Positions 52,198 to 61,259 of a DNA stretch of 64,000 nt are shown piece by piece. How positions within the stretch are numbered: position 1 is the first letter of the stretch; the number at the start of each line of letters is the position of its first letter. The notes under the pieces are model-generated. The model was given only the letters and a program-made list of their open reading frames with translations, was not told the DNA's origin and made no database searches. Both the position numbers and the translations under genes were made by a program. The DNA lies in assembly GCF_029714205.1 (NCBI RefSeq), contig NZ_CP121648.1, positions 6,078,501 to 6,142,500 of the forward strand. The letters are read 5' to 3'. This stretch comes from Methylobacterium sp. CB376 (GTDB lineage: Bacteria; Pseudomonadota; Alphaproteobacteria; Rhizobiales; Beijerinckiaceae).

Positions 52198-53535
52198 TCA
52201 GGCTTCAACGAACTGGACGGCCGGGCGGGCGAGCTCGGCCGGCACGAGCACCGACTGTACCGCCACGACCTCGCGGGCTGCCTTCCAGGCGCCGCCGCCG
52301 CCGGCAGGACCATTGGTGTAGAGCGTCTCGACCTCGTTGCCGATCCGCACCGCCTCGGCCATGCTCTCGGTCCGCCCTATGACGCGCAGGCGGACCTCGT
52401 AAGGCTCGCGCCCGCCCGAGAGCGCGTCTCCGTGCAGGGCATCGACGCCGATCAAGTCGCAGCGCAACTCGGTCGTCTGGACACCGGTGAGCGCGAGCCG
52501 TTCGCGCACCACTTCGCGGGCGAGCCGACCGCGGGCCAGCGCGCCGGGCCCAGCGTAGGAGATCTGCCCCTCGCCGACGTAGGAGTCCACGTAGCCGACG
52601 GAGACCTTGAGCAAGCCGGTAGCGGGCGCGCCTGTCGCGCCGGTCACCCGCACCCTGTCGGGACCTACCTGCTCCATCTCGACCCCGGTGAAGTCGCCGA
52701 CCACGTCTGGCTGGAGATAGCGGGCCGGATCATGCACCTCGTAGAGCATCTGCTCCTTGCAGGTAGCGAGGGTAATCTGCCCGCCCGAGCCCGCGACCTT
52801 GGTGATCTCCACCGTCCCGTCCTCGCCGACGATGCCGATCGGAAATCCGAGGCGTGCTAGGCCAGGCACGTCCTTCTGACCGGGATCAGCGAAGTAGCCG
52901 CCGGTGATCTGTCCGGCGCATTCGAGGAGATGGCCGACCAGGGTGCCGCGCCCTAAGCGTTCCCAGTCGTCCATCGCCCAGCCGAACTCGTGCACGAGCG
53001 GTGCGAGGAACAGGGCTGGATCGCCAACGCGGCCGGTGATCACCACGTCGGCGCCGTCCGCCAGCCCGTTGATGATGGGGACCGCGCCGAGGTAGGCGTT
53101 GGCCGAGATGACGCGGTTGCCGAGGTTTGCCACTCGCTCGCCGCTTTCCTCGAGCGTGAAATTGCCGGCGCGCACCGCATCGAGCAGATCGTCGCCCGTG
53201 ACCGCGGCGACCTTCAGCCCGTTCAGGCCGAGCTCTCGGGCGATGGCCTGGGTTTTCTTCGCGGCGGCGACGGGGTTTGCCGCGCCCATGTTGGTGACGA
53301 TGCGGATCCGGCGCTCCCGGCACGGCGCCAGCACTGCCCGCATGCGGGCCTCTAGCAGCGGATCGTAGCCGCCGTCCGGGTTCCGCATCTTCGCCTGCTG
53401 CGCCAGCGCAATGGTGCGCTCGGCCAAGCACTCGAACACCAGGTAGTCGATGTTGCCCTTCTCGGCGAGTTCGAGCGCGGGCTCGATGCGGTCGCCGGCG
53501 TAGCCGGCGCCGGAGCCTAGGTGGATGGTTTTCAT
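52198..53535 (-). CDS. AtuA family protein (DUF1446)
   Basis: The 445-residue product shows the AtuA pattern: IHLGSGAGYAGDRIEPALEL, YLVFECLAERTIALAQQAKM, RIVTNMGAANPVAAAKKTQA, ANAYLGAVPIINGLADGADV, VITGRVGDPALFLAPLVHEF and TNGPAGGGGAWK at the end. AtuA was first named in acyclic terpene breakdown in Pseudomonas; most homologues sit in organic-acid gene sets and the reaction is unknown. Here it lies between a CitMHS transporter and its small partner, which points to citrate, tricarballylate or a similar acid rather than terpenes. Confidence 0.9.
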   Translation of the reverse strand: MKTIHLGSGAGYAGDRIEPALELAEKGNIDYLVFECLAERTIALAQQAKMRNPDGGYDPLLEARMRAVLAPCRERRIRIVTNMGAANPVAAAKKTQAIARELGLNGLKVAAVTGDDLLDAVRAGNFTLEESGERVANLGNRVISANAYLGAVPIINGLADGADVVITGRVGDPALFLAPLVHEFGWAMDDWERLGRGTLVGHLLECAGQITGGYFADPGQKDVPGLARLGFPIGIVGEDGTVEITKVAGSGGQITLATCKEQMLYEVHDPARYLQPDVVGDFTGVEMEQVGPDRVRVTGATGAPATGLLKVSVGYVDSYVGEGQISYAGPGALARGRLAREVVRERLALTGVQTTELRCDLIGVDALHGDALSGGREPYEVRLRVIGRTESMAEAVRIGNEVETLYTNGPAGGGGAWKAAREVVAVQSVLVPAELARPAVQFVEA

Positions 53536-53551
53536 TGTTCGGTCTCCGCTT

Positions 53552-54913
53552 TCAGAGAGGGAACACGCCGAGCAGGACGCAGGCGAAGGTCATCACCACC
53601 GAGGCGGCGAGCAGGAACGGGAAGGTGAACTTCTGGTGGTCGGCCAGATCGATGCCGGTGAGGCCGCAGACGAGGAAGGTCGCGGGGGTGAGCGGGCTGA
53701 CAGGGAAGCCGGTCGTCATCTGACCGAGTAGCGCGCCCTGAGCGACCTGCACCGGCGGTACGCCGAGTTGGTGGGCGACCTCGGCCACGACGGGCAGAAC
53801 GCCGAAATAGAACGAGTCGGGGTCGAACAGCATCGAGAGCGGCATCGAGATGAGGCCGAGGGCAAAGGGAATGTGTCTACCCATCTCCGGCGGCACGAAG
53901 GTCACGGCCGTCTGGGCCATCGCCTTGAGCATGCCAGTGCCCTGCATGACGCCGGTGAACACACCGGCCGCCAGGAGGATCGAGGCCATCAGGATCGCAG
54001 CCTTCGCGTGGGCGTCGATCCGCTGCCGCTGAGCATCGACGTTCGGGTAGTTGATCACGAGCGCCAGGGCCGTGCCGAGCATGAACATCAGCGCCGGGGG
54101 CACCTTCTCGGCCATGAACACCATCGTTCCGAGGACGATCGCGGTCAGGACGATGTTTGCCCAGAACCGGCCCGGACGGCGCAGCGCCCGCTCGGCATCG
54201 CTCAGGGTCCGCGCAGGCCCGCCGACCGCGTCGGGCGCGGCGGTCGCCGCGGCGCCAAGTGTGGAGGGAACCGGTTGGTCAAGTGCCAAGGCGCCACCCG
54301 CAAGACCTAGGCGGCGCTCCTCGCGCAGGCCGAGCCAATACGAGACCGCGAAGATGAACACGAGACCGACCGCCTGCACGGCGACGAGCGGTGTGAAGAT
54401 CTCCGGGATCGGTAGTTTCAGGGCCGCGGAGGCGCGGATCATCGGCCCGGTCCAGGGCAGGAAGTTCACGCCCGCCGCCAGCGAGGCCGCGCAGGCGAGG
54501 ATGCGCCGGTCGATGCCGACGCGGTCGTAGAGCGGCAGCATCGCCGGGATGGTGATCAGGAAGGTCACCGCCCCCGAGCCGTCGAGGTGGATGAGCAGCG
54601 CGAGCAGCGTCGTGCCGGGCACGATCCGGGTCGGGCGCGTGCCGACGGTGGCGAGGATGCGGTCGATGATCGGGTCGAGCATCCCGGCGTCGCTGACGAT
54701 CCCGAAGAACAGGATCGCGAACACGAACATGCCGACCACGCCCGCGAGATTCTGGATGCCGGAGAGCACGAACTTGCCGGTGTCGAGCCCGAAGCCACCG
54801 ATCAGGGCGGCCGCGACTGGGATGACGATTAGCGCGACGAGGGGCGACATCCGTTTGGTGAGAATGACGGCGAGTAGCAGCGCGATCGTGCACAGGCCAA
54901 GCAGGGCCAGCAT
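53552..54913 (-). CDS. CitMHS family citrate/divalent metal:H+ symporter
   Basis: The 453-residue inner-membrane protein has about 12 hydrophobic helices and CitMHS motifs: LLGLCTIALLLAVILTKRMS, VALIVIPVAAALIGGFGLDT, FVFAILFFGIVSDAGMLDPI, LLALLIHLDGSGAVTFLITI and NFLPWTGPMIRASAALKLPI. Members import metal-complexed citrate. MLALLGLC at 54913 is the start, with GGGAGG before it. It is first in a three-gene operon (gaps of 16 and 19 bp) divergent from a LysR gene. Confidence 0.92.
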   Translation of the reverse strand: MLALLGLCTIALLLAVILTKRMSPLVALIVIPVAAALIGGFGLDTGKFVLSGIQNLAGVVGMFVFAILFFGIVSDAGMLDPIIDRILATVGTRPTRIVPGTTLLALLIHLDGSGAVTFLITIPAMLPLYDRVGIDRRILACAASLAAGVNFLPWTGPMIRASAALKLPIPEIFTPLVAVQAVGLVFIFAVSYWLGLREERRLGLAGGALALDQPVPSTLGAAATAAPDAVGGPARTLSDAERALRRPGRFWANIVLTAIVLGTMVFMAEKVPPALMFMLGTALALVINYPNVDAQRQRIDAHAKAAILMASILLAAGVFTGVMQGTGMLKAMAQTAVTFVPPEMGRHIPFALGLISMPLSMLFDPDSFYFGVLPVVAEVAHQLGVPPVQVAQGALLGQMTTGFPVSPLTPATFLVCGLTGIDLADHQKFTFPFLLAASVVMTFACVLLGVFPL

Positions 54914-55010
54914 CCGTTCCTCCCATAGGATTTGCGGCACGCTTTGACTCGGCGCCGCTACTTTTGTGAGGAAGCCGCCAAACACTACATAACGCAATTG
55001 AAAAGATTGG

Positions 55011-55021
55011 ATCGCTGCGAT
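55011..55021. promoter_or_regulatory. Candidate LysR-type site
   Basis: ATCGC-T-GCGAT is a perfect short dyad 12 bp before the LysR ATG and within the 119-bp divergent region. LysR proteins often bind T-N11-A dyads near their own promoter. The site is suggestive only. Confidence 0.3.
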
Positions 55022-55032
55022 AAACTCAAACT

Positions 55033-55917
55033 ATGGATCTGAATCTACGGCAGCTCCGAGCCTTCGTATCCGTCGTCCAGACGGGCAGTTTCACCCGCGC
55101 GGCCACCCTCCTGAACCTATCGCAGCCCGCCCTCACGGTTCAGATCCGCCGTCTGGAAGAGGCGCTCGATGCACGGCTGCTTGACCGTACCAGCCGCACC
55201 GTGGCGCCGACACGGCTCGGCCGCGAGTTGCTGCCGGTGTTCCAGCGGGTGCTGCGCGAACTCGACAGCGTGGTGATCGACACCCGCGACCTCGCAGCCC
55301 AACGCTACGGGGTCGTGCGTGTTGCGACGCTGCCCTCCTTCGCTGCGAGTTCGTTGGCCGAAGCGATTGCGCTGTTCCGGGCCGACCATCCCCGCGTGAC
55401 GTTTCAGATCAAGGACGTGATCGCGCAGCGGGTGTTAGACCTCGTGCGAAGCGAGGAGGTTGATCTGGGCATCATCGGCGGCGAGATCCGCGATCCAGAG
55501 GTCAGTACGCTTTATCGGACGAGCGATGTCCTGCATGTCGTCTATCCGCATGACCACCCGATCGGCACGATACCGAATGTCACGACTGAAGTACTCGCCG
55601 AGTATCCCTTGGTGTTGATGGACCCCGCTACCAGTGTGCGGGCAGTGGTCGATAGGGCCTTCATCGAGGCGGGCCGGCTTCCCGTGGTGGCCTGTGAGGC
55701 GACCTACATGATGACGGCGGTAGGCATGGTTCGGGCCGGCCTCGGCCTAACAATCCTACCAGGCTCCGCCCGTGAGATCCGGGCCGAGGCCACGCTCCGC
55801 TCAAGGCCGATCGCCGATCCACGGTTCGAACGCGCGGTCTGTCTGATCAAGAAAGCTGGCCGTACCCTGCCCGCGGCTGTCGAGACATTCTGTAAAACCG
55901 TCGCGCTTATATTTTGA
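55033..55917 (+). CDS. LysR family transcriptional regulator
   Basis: The 294-residue product has the winged helix at residues 1-60 (LRQLRAFVSVVQTGSFTRAA, LNLSQPALTVQIRRLEEALD, RLLDRTSRTVAPTRLGRELL) and the effector domain (YGVVRVATLPSFAASSLAEA, VDLGIIGGEIRDPEVSTLYR, GMVRAGLGLTILPGSAREIR). It is divergent from the citMHS-atuA operon and very likely its activator, with the transported acid or a product as the inducer. Confidence 0.93.
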   Translation: MDLNLRQLRAFVSVVQTGSFTRAATLLNLSQPALTVQIRRLEEALDARLLDRTSRTVAPTRLGRELLPVFQRVLRELDSVVIDTRDLAAQRYGVVRVATLPSFAASSLAEAIALFRADHPRVTFQIKDVIAQRVLDLVRSEEVDLGIIGGEIRDPEVSTLYRTSDVLHVVYPHDHPIGTIPNVTTEVLAEYPLVLMDPATSVRAVVDRAFIEAGRLPVVACEATYMMTAVGMVRAGLGLTILPGSAREIRAEATLRSRPIADPRFERAVCLIKKAGRTLPAAVETFCKTVALIF

Positions 55918-55982
55918 CTCGTAGAGGGTTTTCACGGATCAGCAGACGTGATTCGCTGCTTGCCTGAAGCGGGGAGGAGCCT

Positions 55983-57051
55983 GTGACGGGTGCCGTCGAG
56001 ATCCGGACCGACATCGCCACAGCCGCCGAACTGCGACGGCAGGCCAAGCGGGAGCCGCGTCGGCGTACCGCTCTGCGCCTCCTAGCCGTGGCCAACGCGC
56101 TCGATGGCATGAGCCGGGCCGAGGCAGCACGGGCGGCCGGGATCGAGCGACAGGCGCTCTGCGATGCCGTCAGCGCTTCAACGCCGAGGGGCTCGCCGGC
56201 TTGGTCGACCGCCCGCCCGGCCGCCGGCCGGAGCGCCTGAGCGAGGGCGAGCAAGCGGTGCTGGTCCACCATATCCTGCGGGGCCCCGATCCCGACCGCG
56301 GCGAGCCCGCCAGTTGGACCCTGCCGGACCTGTGCCGCTTCATCGAAGCCCGCTTCGGCAAGACCATGCTGCCCCAGTCGATGTCGCGCCTGGTGCGCCG
56401 GCTGGGCTTGTCGAAGCAGAAGACGCGCCCCGTTCATCCGCAGCGCGACGCCAGAGCTGCCGCCGCCTTCGCAAAAAGGGGCTCCGCGCGGCTCTGACGA
56501 GCGCCGCCGAGGCGCATCCCGGCCAGCAGATCCGCCTCTTTTTCATGGACGAGGCGCGGGTCGGGCAGAAGGGGCGCAGCGGCCGTCGCTGGTGGATGCG
56601 GGGTCAGCGCCCGTCGGGACGCTGCGACGGCCGTTTCCAGTCCGCCTACATCTTTGCCGCCGTCGAGCCGGAAACCGGCTCGGCCTTCGGCCTGGTGCTG
56701 CCGCGCGTCTCGACCGAGGCGATGAACCTGTTCCTGGCGCAGTTTGCGGCCACGCGCGAGCCGGACACGCATGCCGTCGTGGTACTGGACGGGGCGGGCT
56801 GGCACATCGCCAAGGATCTGCGCGTGCCCGACACCGTGACGCTGGTGCGGCTGCCCGCCTACAGCCCCGAACTCAATCCGGTCGAGCGGATCTGGCTGTA
56901 CCTGCGCGAGCGCTTCCTCTCTGCACGAGTGTTCCACGATTACGAGGCGATCCTCGACGCATGCTGCACCGCCTGGAACGCACTCGCCGCAGAGCCAGGC
57001 CACATCCGCTCCCTGGCCAACTTCCCATACATCGCACGCGTCAGTGCTTAA
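55983..57051 (+). pseudogene. IS630 family transposase with two frameshifts
   Basis: Three frames make one transposase: TALRLLAVANALDGMSRAEA, then LSEGEQAVLVHHILRGPDPD and MLPQSMSRLVRRLGLSKQKT, then IRLFFMDEARVGQKGRSGRR with the first Asp, VVVLDGAGWHIAKDLRVPDT with the second, and SPELNPVERIWLYLRERFLS with the Glu. Shifts occur near 56165 and at an A-run near 56472. The catalytic residues are all present. Sequencing error or programmed slippage at the A-run cannot be excluded, but two shifts favour decay. Confidence 0.82.
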
Positions 57052-57059
57052 GCGCGACG

Positions 57060-57788
57060 GTATAAGGCTTAGCGGTAAGGCACCGAGTGTGGCGCGGCGT
57101 CGAGGACGGGCTGCCGCCTCAGCGGCCCATGGACCTTCATCTAGCTCCACGCGAGACACCGCCTCCGCAGGGCTGCTGTTCCGCATGCCATAAAAGACTG
57201 ACTCCTCACGGCCACGGTAGCTGCGTCCTCTCACGCGCTTGACATGAAAGCCCTGCGGGCTGGCTGGTGGCAGGGAACCGTGTCGGGAAACTCTTCGAAA
57301 TCGGACGCTTCTTGCACGCGCCGCAAATGTCCGGAACGGGTCACGATCCGACATGTTGACGGCAATGGGCTATGCACCAGCTCGGCTCTTGCGCTAAATC
57401 AAGGCTGCGCCGATCGCACGGCCTATACTTGCACGGACCGATGTAATAGGATCCAGTGTCATGCGAATGTTTTTCAGCGCTTCTCACAGGCAGCTGGCGG
57501 CAGCGCGGGCCATGATCGCTGGCCGGCCTAGTAACAACGGCTATCGAACGCGTCCGTGCTGAATGGGGCGAATGCCCTCTGCTGTCGAAAGATGCTGTGT
57601 GCTAACACCTGCACACTCGCTGAGTCATGAATTTGGCAGCTCAAGGAATATGAAACAGCAGGCGAACTCAGGATCCTCATGCTTAATAACATCCTGCGGG
57701 TTTCATCAATGGAAAGCGGGCATTGATTGTCCTGATTCGTCACGCCTCAATAGTGTCATATCCAGCAATTCACCAGGAAGATCAGCTC
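57060..57788. other. Non-coding stretch before hmp
   Basis: It contains a dispersed repeat (57195-57300) and no supported gene. The AT-rich stretch at 57640-57760 probably holds the hmp promoter. ATGCTTAATAACATC near 57680 resembles a weak dyad, but it does not clearly fit the NsrR or FNR consensus. Confidence 0.4.
57195..57300. repeat. Dispersed non-coding repeat, third copy
   Basis: The landmarks CACGGCCACGGTAGCTGCG, ACGCGCTTGAC and GGCTGGCTGGTGGCAGGGAA are continuous here. In the 33.6-35.2 kb copy the first two lie left and the third right of an IS30 element. Confidence 0.6.
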
Positions 57789-59000
57789 ATGACCGACTCT
57801 CTGAGCGACGCGACCATCCACCTCGTCAAGGCGACAGTTCCCGCCCTCCAGCAGCACGGCCTCGCTATCACGCGGCGCATGTACGAGCGCATGTTCCAAA
57901 ACCCCGACATCCGCGATCTCTTCAACCAGTCGCATCATGGTGAGACCGGGTCGCAGCCCAAGGCGCTGGCCCAGGCGGTGCTCGCCTACGCTCAAAACAT
58001 CGACAACCTCGGCGCCCTTGCTCCGGCAGTCGAGCGCATCGCGCAGAAGCATGTCGGGCTCACCATCCTGCCCGACCATTACCCGCACGTCGCCGAGGCG
58101 CTCCTCGGAGCCATCAAGGACGTGCTGGGCGGGGCCGCAACCGACGAGATCCTCGCCGCGTGGGGCGAGGCCTACTGGTTCCTTGCCCACGTTCTGATCG
58201 GGCGTGAGACCGCGATCTACACCAGCTTGGCCGCAGCTCCCGGCGGATGGCGGGGGTGGCGCAACTTCAAGATCGACAGCAGGAGGCGCGAGAGCGAGAT
58301 CATCACCTCCTTCATTCTGCGCCCAGAGGACGGCGGACGCGTCCTGCGCCACCAGCCAGGGCAGTACCTGACATTCTGGATCGACATCCCGGGCCAGCAC
58401 CCGCTGAAGCGCAACTACAGCATCTCCAGTGCGCCAAGCGAGGAGGCCTATCGGATCTCGGTCAAACGTGAGCCGAACGGGATCGCGTCCAATTGGCTGC
58501 ACGACCAGGCACAGGAAGGACAGATCCTGAGAGTGGCGCCGCCGGCGGGCGAGTTCTTCCTCAACGAGGAGTCGCCGCGGCCGGTCGTCCTGTTGAGCGG
58601 CGGTGTCGGACTGACGCCCATGATGAGCATGCTGGAGACCATCGCCAGTCAACACCCGAACGTTCAGGTCCAGTACGTGCACGGCACCTTGAACGGTTCG
58701 ACGCACGCGATGAAGGAGCACGTGGCATCCCTGACACAGGCACACGGGAACATCACGGCCACAACCTTCTACGTCGAACCACGGGCGGAGGACCGCCAGG
58801 GGCAGGACTATGATCATGCGGGCCTGATCAGCGTGGACTGGCTTCAGGCGAACACACCGCTTGGCGAGGCGGACTTCTACCTGTGCGGGCCACGCCCGTT
58901 CCTGAGAGCCTTCGTAAGCGGTCTCGCTCTAGCTGGCGTCCGGTCGGACCGCATCCATTACGAGTTCTTCGGTCCCGCCGACGAGTTGCTGGCCGCCTGA
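57789..59000 (+). CDS. hmp: Flavohaemoglobin, nitric oxide dioxygenase
   Basis: The 403-residue cytoplasmic enzyme oxidises NO to nitrate with O2 and NAD(P)H. The globin domain (residues 1-140) has ITRRMYERMFQNPDIRDLFN with the Tyr-B10 and the proximal His in VERIAQKHVGLTILPDHYP. The reductase domain has FAD contacts in HPLKRNYSISSAPSEEAYRI and NAD contacts in VVLLSGGVGLTPMMSMLETI and YLCGPRPFLRAF. The length matches Hmp (about 400). MTDSLSDATI is the start; the upstream 22 residues do not fit the family. No nsrR gene is adjacent, so its regulator is elsewhere. Confidence 0.96.
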   Translation: MTDSLSDATIHLVKATVPALQQHGLAITRRMYERMFQNPDIRDLFNQSHHGETGSQPKALAQAVLAYAQNIDNLGALAPAVERIAQKHVGLTILPDHYPHVAEALLGAIKDVLGGAATDEILAAWGEAYWFLAHVLIGRETAIYTSLAAAPGGWRGWRNFKIDSRRRESEIITSFILRPEDGGRVLRHQPGQYLTFWIDIPGQHPLKRNYSISSAPSEEAYRISVKREPNGIASNWLHDQAQEGQILRVAPPAGEFFLNEESPRPVVLLSGGVGLTPMMSMLETIASQHPNVQVQYVHGTLNGSTHAMKEHVASLTQAHGNITATTFYVEPRAEDRQGQDYDHAGLISVDWLQANTPLGEADFYLCGPRPFLRAFVSGLALAGVRSDRIHYEFFGPADELLAA

Positions 59001-59306
59001 GCACAGCGGCCAGCCTCGCGAGGATAGCCGGCGAGCAGGCAATCCGCTCCGTTGATGATGACCGATTGAACCGAAAGCATGCGCCCGTTGCGGACGTTCG
59101 ATAACTGCAAACGGAACGGCTGCTCGACGCTCGACAGCGGACCTTCGAGATCAGCCTCCTGCGCGTCTCAAGCGCGGACGTCGCAGGGCCTGAGACGAGA
59201 TCCCATAGCCGGAACCAGCGGTCATCCCTCGACACTCGGCCCGACACCGATCATGCAGCGGCGCAGGGATTCAGGCCCCGCCCACGCTTGGCCAAGGGCT
59301 CGCTGC
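59001..59306. other. Non-coding stretch with short dispersed motif
   Basis: GCTCGACGCTCGACAGCGG near 59115 matches motifs at about 36895 and 41697. Nothing else is recognised. Confidence 0.4.
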
Positions 59307-60272
59307 TCAGGATGTGCCAAAGCCGTAAAGTGCGGCCGGGTTGTCGATGAGGATGCGCCGTCGCGCGGCCTCGCTCGGAGCCCACTCGGCCAGGAGATCG
59401 AACAGGCCGGCATCGTCCGGCATGTGCTTCTCGCCGCGGTGCGGCCAGTCGCTGCCCCAGACCATACGCTCCGGCGCCGCCTTCGCGAAGAGCTTGGCGA
59501 CGTCGGTCGCGTCCGCGTAGGTCGGCGGGCCGCTCGTGGTGTTGAGGTAGGCGCCCGACAGCTTCATCCAGGTCCGCCCGCCGTCGAGGAGGTTCCTGAC
59601 GACCGGCACGGCGCGGTGGTTGAGCCCCTGCCCGGGCAGGAGGCGGGCGAGGTGGTCGATGACGAGCGGGGTCGGCAGGCGCGCCAGCACCTCGGCGTGG
59701 TCGGCGATCTGATCGCCGGTCATGTAGACCTGGACGTGCCAGCCGAAGGGCTGGACCTTCCGGGCCATCGCTTCCAGTCGCTCCGCCGTCGTGACGCCCC
59801 AGGATTGCGGGGTCACGAAGTTGACCCGGATGCCGACCGTGCCCCGGGCGGCCATGTCCCTCAGCTCGGCCTCAGTCACGTCGAGGTCGACGACCACGAC
59901 GGCGCGGGCGGAGGCGCCGAGCTGCGCCACGCCATCAAGGGTGGCACGGTTGTCGATGCCGTAGGTCGACGGGGTCACGACAACGGTGCGGCTGGTCCCG
60001 ATCCGCTTCTGGAACAGGCGGTAGGCCGCGACGTCGCTGTCGGACACCGGCTGGCCTTTCCAGTGCGGCGAGGCGGGAAAGCGCGTCGAGAAGATGTGGA
60101 TGTGCGAGTCGCAGGCCTGCGCCGGCACCTCGGTCTTCGGCTGCTCCGTGCCGGCGGAGAACGGCACTGCGTTTTGCGCGAGGGCGGGGCCGCCCGGCAG
60201 CCCCGCGGCCGCGGCTGCGCCGAGGCCAGCCGCCTTGAGGATGTCGCGCCGCGACAGGTCGAAGGTGGTCAC
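59307..60272 (-). CDS. Tat-exported TIM-barrel amidohydrolase (PDC hydrolase-like), gene 1
   Basis: The 321-residue product begins with a twin-arginine signal (LSRRDILKAAGLGAAAAAGL). The metallo-hydrolase motifs follow: CDSHIHIF (HxH metal site), VVTPSTYGIDN, LVIDHLARLLPGQGLNHRAV and the late Asp in MVWGSDWPH. This is the COG3618 group, which includes 2-pyrone-4,6-dicarboxylate lactonase and sugar lactonases. It is the last gene of a minus-strand operon and a paralogue of its neighbour. Confidence 0.88.
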   Translation of the reverse strand: MTTFDLSRRDILKAAGLGAAAAAGLPGGPALAQNAVPFSAGTEQPKTEVPAQACDSHIHIFSTRFPASPHWKGQPVSDSDVAAYRLFQKRIGTSRTVVVTPSTYGIDNRATLDGVAQLGASARAVVVVDLDVTEAELRDMAARGTVGIRVNFVTPQSWGVTTAERLEAMARKVQPFGWHVQVYMTGDQIADHAEVLARLPTPLVIDHLARLLPGQGLNHRAVPVVRNLLDGGRTWMKLSGAYLNTTSGPPTYADATDVAKLFAKAAPERMVWGSDWPHRGEKHMPDDAGLFDLLAEWAPSEAARRRILIDNPAALYGFGTS

Positions 60273-60309
60273 AGCATGTCCTCCCGAAGACGATGGGATC
60301 GGGCCGGGC

Positions 60310-61248
60310 TCAGAAGCCGTAGAGCCGGGCCGGGTTCGAGACGAGGATCTTGGCCTGCACGGCCGGATCGGGCGCCCACTCCGCCAGGAGGTCGAGGAGG
60401 ACGGCGTCGTCGGGCTTGCCCTCGGCCGGCGAGGTCGGGTGCGGCCAGTCGGAGCCCCAGATCAGCCGCTCGGGCGCGAGCGCGACGTAGGCGCGGGCGA
60501 GGCGGCCACGATCGGCGTAAGCGGGCGGGCCGGACTTCGAGAGGATGTAGGCGCCGGTCAGCTTCACGTAGGCGCCCCGGGTCTCGATCAGGCGCGCCAT
60601 CACCCCGAAGGCCGGGTGGTCAGGTCCTTCCGGCTCCGGCAGGTGCCCCATGTGGTCGAACACCACTGGTACGGGCAGGCGCTCCAGCACGTCCCTCAAG
60701 CCGATGATCTTCTCGCCCTCGGAGACGAGCTGGATGTGCCAGCCGAGATCCGCGATCCTGCGGGCGACCGGCTCCAGGTCCTCGATCGGCGCGCCGCCCG
60801 GTAGGCGCGTCCCGAACCGCACACCCCGGATCCCGGCCTCGTGCAGGCGCTTCAGTTCGTCCGCTGTGACGCTCGCGTCGAGCATCACGATGCCGCGGGC
60901 GGTCGACCCGAAGGCCTTGACCGCTTCGACGAGCAGCCGGTTGTCGGTGCCGTAGGTCGAGGGCTGCACCACGACGTTGCGGGTGAGCCCGAGGCGGCGC
61001 TGGAGTTGCCGGTAATCCTCGACGCTGGCGTCCGGCGGGCGCAGGGTCGCGGCGGGCGCCGCGGGAAAGCGCGCGTCGTAGATGTGGTGGTGGCAGTCGG
61101 TCGCGCCCGGTGGCACGGTAAGCCTCGGCCTCTCCGTTCCGGCGGACCAGCGTACGGCGTGAGCCGAGACGGGCCGAGGGCCGGCGATGGAAGCCGCCCC
61201 GGCCGCCAGGAGCGCGAGGTGCCCGCGCCGTGTCATCGTGTGGGTCAT
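60310..61248 (-). CDS. Exported TIM-barrel amidohydrolase, gene 2
   Basis: The 312-residue product has a Tat-like signal (MTHTMTRRGHLALLAAGAAS), then CHHHIYDARFPAAPAATLRP, VVVQPSTYGTDNRLLVEAVK, VVFDHMGHLPEPEGPDHPAF and LIWGSDWPHPTSPAEGKPDD. It shares architecture and most motif residues with gene 1, including a common RWSAGTERPRLTVP/SAGTEQPKTEVP lead-in. It lies 37 bp upstream of gene 1 and 11 bp downstream of the SMP-30 gene. Confidence 0.88.
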   Translation of the reverse strand: MTHTMTRRGHLALLAAGAASIAGPRPVSAHAVRWSAGTERPRLTVPPGATDCHHHIYDARFPAAPAATLRPPDASVEDYRQLQRRLGLTRNVVVQPSTYGTDNRLLVEAVKAFGSTARGIVMLDASVTADELKRLHEAGIRGVRFGTRLPGGAPIEDLEPVARRIADLGWHIQLVSEGEKIIGLRDVLERLPVPVVFDHMGHLPEPEGPDHPAFGVMARLIETRGAYVKLTGAYILSKSGPPAYADRGRLARAYVALAPERLIWGSDWPHPTSPAEGKPDDAVLLDLLAEWAPDPAVQAKILVSNPARLYGF

Positions 61249-61259
61249 GGAGCGTCCGC

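Noticed and set aside
57640..57788. A possible NsrR or FNR site before hmp.
   Set aside because: The best dyad (around ATGCTTAATAACATC) does not match a consensus well enough to name a regulator.
59079..60707. A 542-codon plus-strand frame over the amidohydrolase genes.
   Set aside because: It is antisense to two well-defined enzymes and shows no domain.
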